Source: Planctomycetota bacterium (lineage in GTDB: Bacteria > Planctomycetota > Planctomycetia > Pirellulales > UBA7805). Taken from it: a DNA stretch of 8,339 bases. The stretch lies in assembly GCA_030605285.1 (NCBI GenBank), contig JAUWIQ010000066.1:1-8339 (forward strand), written 5' to 3'. Position numbers and translations under genes: made by a program. This document shows positions 6,434-8,339 of this stretch, in pieces (position 1 is the first letter of the stretch; each line of letters opens with the position of its first letter). Under the pieces are notes generated by a model. That model was not told the DNA's origin and ran no database searches. It saw only the letters and a list, made by a program, of their open reading frames with translations.

Positions 6434-6450
6434 CCCCAGGGGGGATTTTT
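6433..6450 (+). terminator. Candidate intrinsic terminator after the lipoprotein gene
   Basis: TCCCC, a 3-base AGG loop, GGGGA, then TTTTT directly at the base of the stem. This is the only stem in the window followed at once by a T run on the coding strand. The stem is short (5 bp, of which 4 are G-C), and it is about 120 bp beyond the lipoprotein stop, so read-through is possible. Confidence 0.4.
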
Positions 6451-6648
6451 CTCGATTGAAATCAAGGGAGGCTCGTGGAAACAAGGACCGAACGGGGTTC
6501 TTCGAGACACTAAGGTTGTTCAATTTTCAGCGGGAGTTTAAGATTGAATTGCGTGGTGTCCTAGGACTCGCAATCAGGTGCGCCGCCAGGGGTTGGGGGT
6601 TTGAACTAGAGATCTTCGCTGTGCTTTGCTGCAGAATCTCGACATTCC

Positions 6649-6653
6649 AGGAG
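6649..6653 (+). promoter_or_regulatory. Ribosome-binding site that fixes the ThuA-like start
   Basis: AGGAG lies 8 bases before the ATG at 6662, near-ideal in sequence and spacing. A TTG 36 bases upstream is in the same frame but has no such site, and starting at 6662 places the signal peptide at the very N-terminus. Confidence 0.7.
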
Positions 6654-6661
6654 CCCGCAAA

Positions 6662-7477
6662 ATGTGGCGACGAATGATGGCTGCCTGGTTGATTCTCGCC
6701 GGGCTTTCCACAAATCCATGCCCGGGGCACGACGACCCTGAGGATGCCAAACCAAAATCGCATCCGCTGCGCGTCTTGGCTTACTCGAATACCGGAAATT
6801 ATCGCCACCCTGAGATTCCCGCCATCAATCGCTGGCTTGTTCTGGAAGGTGCCAAACGGGGGATTCAGGTGGATGTCACAGAACATTACCGGGATCTAAA
6901 ACCGGCAGCGCTTGCCAAGTACGATGTGTTGCTTTTGAACAATGCCAACCAACTGGCCGATGTGATCCCAGAATCGGAACGCAAGTCGGTCGAAACCTGG
7001 TACAAGAGCGGCAAAGGGATTGTCGCCTTGCACGCGACGTTGGTGCGTCAACAAGGCTGGCCCTGGTTATTGAACTTAGGGGGCTGCGATTTTGATAGTG
7101 ACTCAACATTTCTCAAAGCCCGAGTACTCGTCGATCCCGGAGCAATGGACCATCCCACGGTCAAAGGATTTGGAAAAGACTTCTGGTATTCCGCAGATTG
7201 GACCAACCACACGGAGTCTGTGACGGGGCTCGAAGGCGCGCAGGTTTTACTGCGTGTGGATGAAAACACCTACGAACCGGTCCGAAAATATTTTAAAGAA
7301 CGGGGTGGCAAAGCGATGGGTGCCGATCACCCTATTGCCTGGACTCGCGAGCTGCAGGGTGGTCGCTTTTTTTATACCGAGCTCGGGCATGACCTGCGTT
7401 CACTCAATACAGATTTTGCGAAACAACATATTTATGAAGGAATCAAGTGGGCCGCTAAGGTAAAAGGCAAGCAATAA
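6662..7477 (+). CDS. Secreted ThuA-like domain protein
   Basis: The 271-residue protein has a short signal peptide ([16 protein letters not shown]) and one ThuA-like domain (about 37-266), the glutamine-amidotransferase-like fold named after the trehalose-utilisation protein ThuA of Sinorhizobium. Recognisable blocks are [14 protein letters not shown] (37-50), KYDVLLLNN (86-94), [10 protein letters not shown] (117-126), GCDFDSD (141-147), DHPTVKGF (163-170) and [20 protein letters not shown] (222-241), followed by GHD. Secreted ThuA proteins are very numerous in planctomycetes and often stand near sugar oxidoreductases or DUF1080 lyases, but none is in view here. A role in modifying or binding oxidised sugars is therefore only suggested by the family. 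It may be cotranscribed with the DUF1559 gene 38 bp downstream. The family assignment is secure; the reaction is not. Confidence 0.88.
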   Translation: MWRRMMAAWLILAGLSTNPCPGHDDPEDAKPKSHPLRVLAYSNTGNYRHPEIPAINRWLVLEGAKRGIQVDVTEHYRDLKPAALAKYDVLLLNNANQLADVIPESERKSVETWYKSGKGIVALHATLVRQQGWPWLLNLGGCDFDSDSTFLKARVLVDPGAMDHPTVKGFGKDFWYSADWTNHTESVTGLEGAQVLLRVDENTYEPVRKYFKERGGKAMGADHPIAWTRELQGGRFFYTELGHDLRSLNTDFAKQHIYEGIKWAAKVKGKQ

Positions 7478-7515
7478 ACTACAATCCCGCTGCAAATCCT
7501 CCGTCAGGACAGCCA

Positions 7516-8339
7516 ATGAATATCAGCAACGCACCCACTCGACATCCAGCTTTTACCCTGGTCGAACTCTTAGTTGTGATCGCTATCGTCGGAATCTTGG
7601 GCGCGATTCTATTCCCTGCGATCAACTCGGTGCGAGAAGCAGCACGCCGGAGTCAATGTTCGAACAACTTACGGCAAATCGGAATTGCCACACTGGTCCA
7701 TGTTGACACCTTCAATGAATATCCGTCCGGTGGTTGGGGTGCCGCTTGGGTTGGCAGCCCCGAGATGGGGCATGGCCAGAATCAGCCGGGCGGATGGATC
7801 TACAATCTCCTGCCGTTCCTCGAGCAGGAAGCACTCCATGAGATGGGAAGTGGCTTGAGCGAAGCAGAACGCCTCAACGCCAACGCACAACGCGTGCAAA
7901 CACCCATTGGCGTTTTTACGTGTCCCACGCGTCGCCCCGCGCAAGTCTGGCCTATCTTCGGAGCTGGGGCGCATATACGCAATGCCAACAACGCCGCTAC
8001 GGTCGATCAGGTGGCGAGGGCCTGTTATGCCATCAATGCGGGAAGTTTTATCGGCAACCTCCCCATCTTCGGTCCCGATTCGGTAGAAGATGCCCAGGAA
8101 TACAACTGGGAGGAAACGCGGGATTACAACGGAGTCAGTTATCTCCGCAGCTCCGTTCGTGAAAAACATCTTGTGGATGGGAAGACCAAGACGCTGCTGG
8201 CCGCAGAAAAATACCTTTACAAAGACTACTACCCGAATGGTATCGACAGCGGAGATAATGAAAGTATGTATGCCGGGTACAGTATCGATCTCAACCGTTA
8301 TGCTACGACGGACATCCTACCCATGTCCGATCAGGTCCG
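7516..8339 (+). CDS. DUF1559 protein with prepilin-type N-terminus (3' end outside window)
   Basis: The reading frame opens at ATG 7516 and stays open for 274 codons to the window edge, so the C-terminus is missing. Residues 9-34 are a type IV prepilin-like segment: short basic leader RHPA, then [20 protein letters not shown] with the conserved Glu at mature position 5. It is followed by [19 protein letters not shown], the usual start of the DUF1559 (SBP_bac_10) domain, and by further family-typical pieces such as [13 protein letters not shown] and [12 protein letters not shown] lies 6 bases before the start. The residue before the cleavage point is Ala12 rather than the usual Gly, which prepilin peptidases tolerate less well. 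These proteins occur in large numbers in planctomycete genomes and are thought to be exported through a type II secretion or pilus-like route; their role is unknown. Confidence 0.9.
   Translation, partial: MNISNAPTRHPAFTLVELLVVIAIVGILGAILFPAINSVREAARRSQCSNNLRQIGIATLVHVDTFNEYPSGGWGAAWVGSPEMGHGQNQPGGWIYNLLPFLEQEALHEMGSGLSEAERLNANAQRVQTPIGVFTCPTRRPAQVWPIFGAGAHIRNANNAATVDQVARACYAINAGSFIGNLPIFGPDSVEDAQEYNWEETRDYNGVSYLRSSVREKHLVDGKTKTLLAAEKYLYKDYYPNGIDSGDNESMYAGYSIDLNRYATTDILPMSDQV

Larger units (their letters stand above)
6315..6661 (+). other. Gene-free 347-bp gap between the lipoprotein and ThuA-like genes
   Basis: No credible gene is present; the one open frame through it has no recognisable protein features and no ribosome-binding site. 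The left part (6334-6450) is packed with inverted repeats and ends in a terminator-like stem, listed separately. The right part (6451-6661) is less structured. A weak sigma-70-like pair, TTGTTC at 6516-6521 and TAAGAT at 6539-6544 with a 17-base spacer, could be the promoter of the ThuA-like gene, but planctomycete promoters are poorly defined and such matches occur by chance. Confidence 0.5.

Noticed and set aside
6321..6677. 118-codon plus-strand frame in the gap before the ThuA-like gene
   Set aside because: Low-complexity Arg/Pro-rich translation, passes through the terminator-like stem, no ribosome-binding site, and overlaps the signal peptide of the ThuA-like gene.
1..8339. CRISPR arrays, tRNA or rRNA genes, transposase genes
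   Set aside because: None seen on either strand; no regularly spaced repeats, no cloverleaf-like segments, and no recognisable transposase translation.

Overview
The window looks like a piece of a Planctomycetota chromosome (Pirellulales or Planctomycetales type). Three things point that way. A gene running off the right edge encodes a DUF1559 protein with a prepilin-type N-terminus ([16 protein letters not shown] followed by [17 protein letters not shown]), a paralogous family strongly expanded in planctomycetes. A secreted ThuA-domain protein lies just before it. At the left edge there is a decayed copy of the planctomycete-typical DPYYKWLxIPPEEQP N-terminus. This assignment rests on recognising families, not on a search.

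Layout. Bases 3-135 hold a broken gene fragment on the + strand. Bases 136-1101 (- strand) encode a CorA-type divalent-cation transporter. The 1102-1522 gap holds the C-terminal remnant of a MORN/YwqK-type repeat protein and the first copy of a 41-bp dispersed repeat. A flavin-reductase-like gene (1523-2116) follows, then the second repeat copy. Next come an exported penicillin-V-acylase/choloylglycine-hydrolase-type enzyme (2321-3457), a large membrane-anchored GH17 + GT2 fusion (3596-5740) and a small His-rich lipoprotein (5826-6314). A 347-bp gap rich in hairpins and ending its first part in a terminator-like stem leads to the ThuA-like protein (6662-7477). The DUF1559 gene (7516 to the edge, incomplete) closes the window.

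All intact genes except corA are on the + strand, but most gaps are 85-210 bp and the products do not form one pathway. Only the ThuA-like and DUF1559 genes (38 bp apart) are spaced like a transcription unit. The common theme is the cell envelope: an ion transporter, an exported Ntn hydrolase, an anchored sugar enzyme, a lipoprotein, a secreted ThuA protein and a pseudopilin-like protein. Two decayed gene fragments and the repeat pair around corA and the flavin-reductase gene suggest a rearranged, gene-shedding stretch.

I found no clear new multi-gene system. The items most worth a second look are the GH17-GT2 fusion, whose single N-terminal anchor places both catalytic domains on the same side of the membrane, the structured 6334-6450 segment, the 41-bp repeat pair, and the two gene relics.
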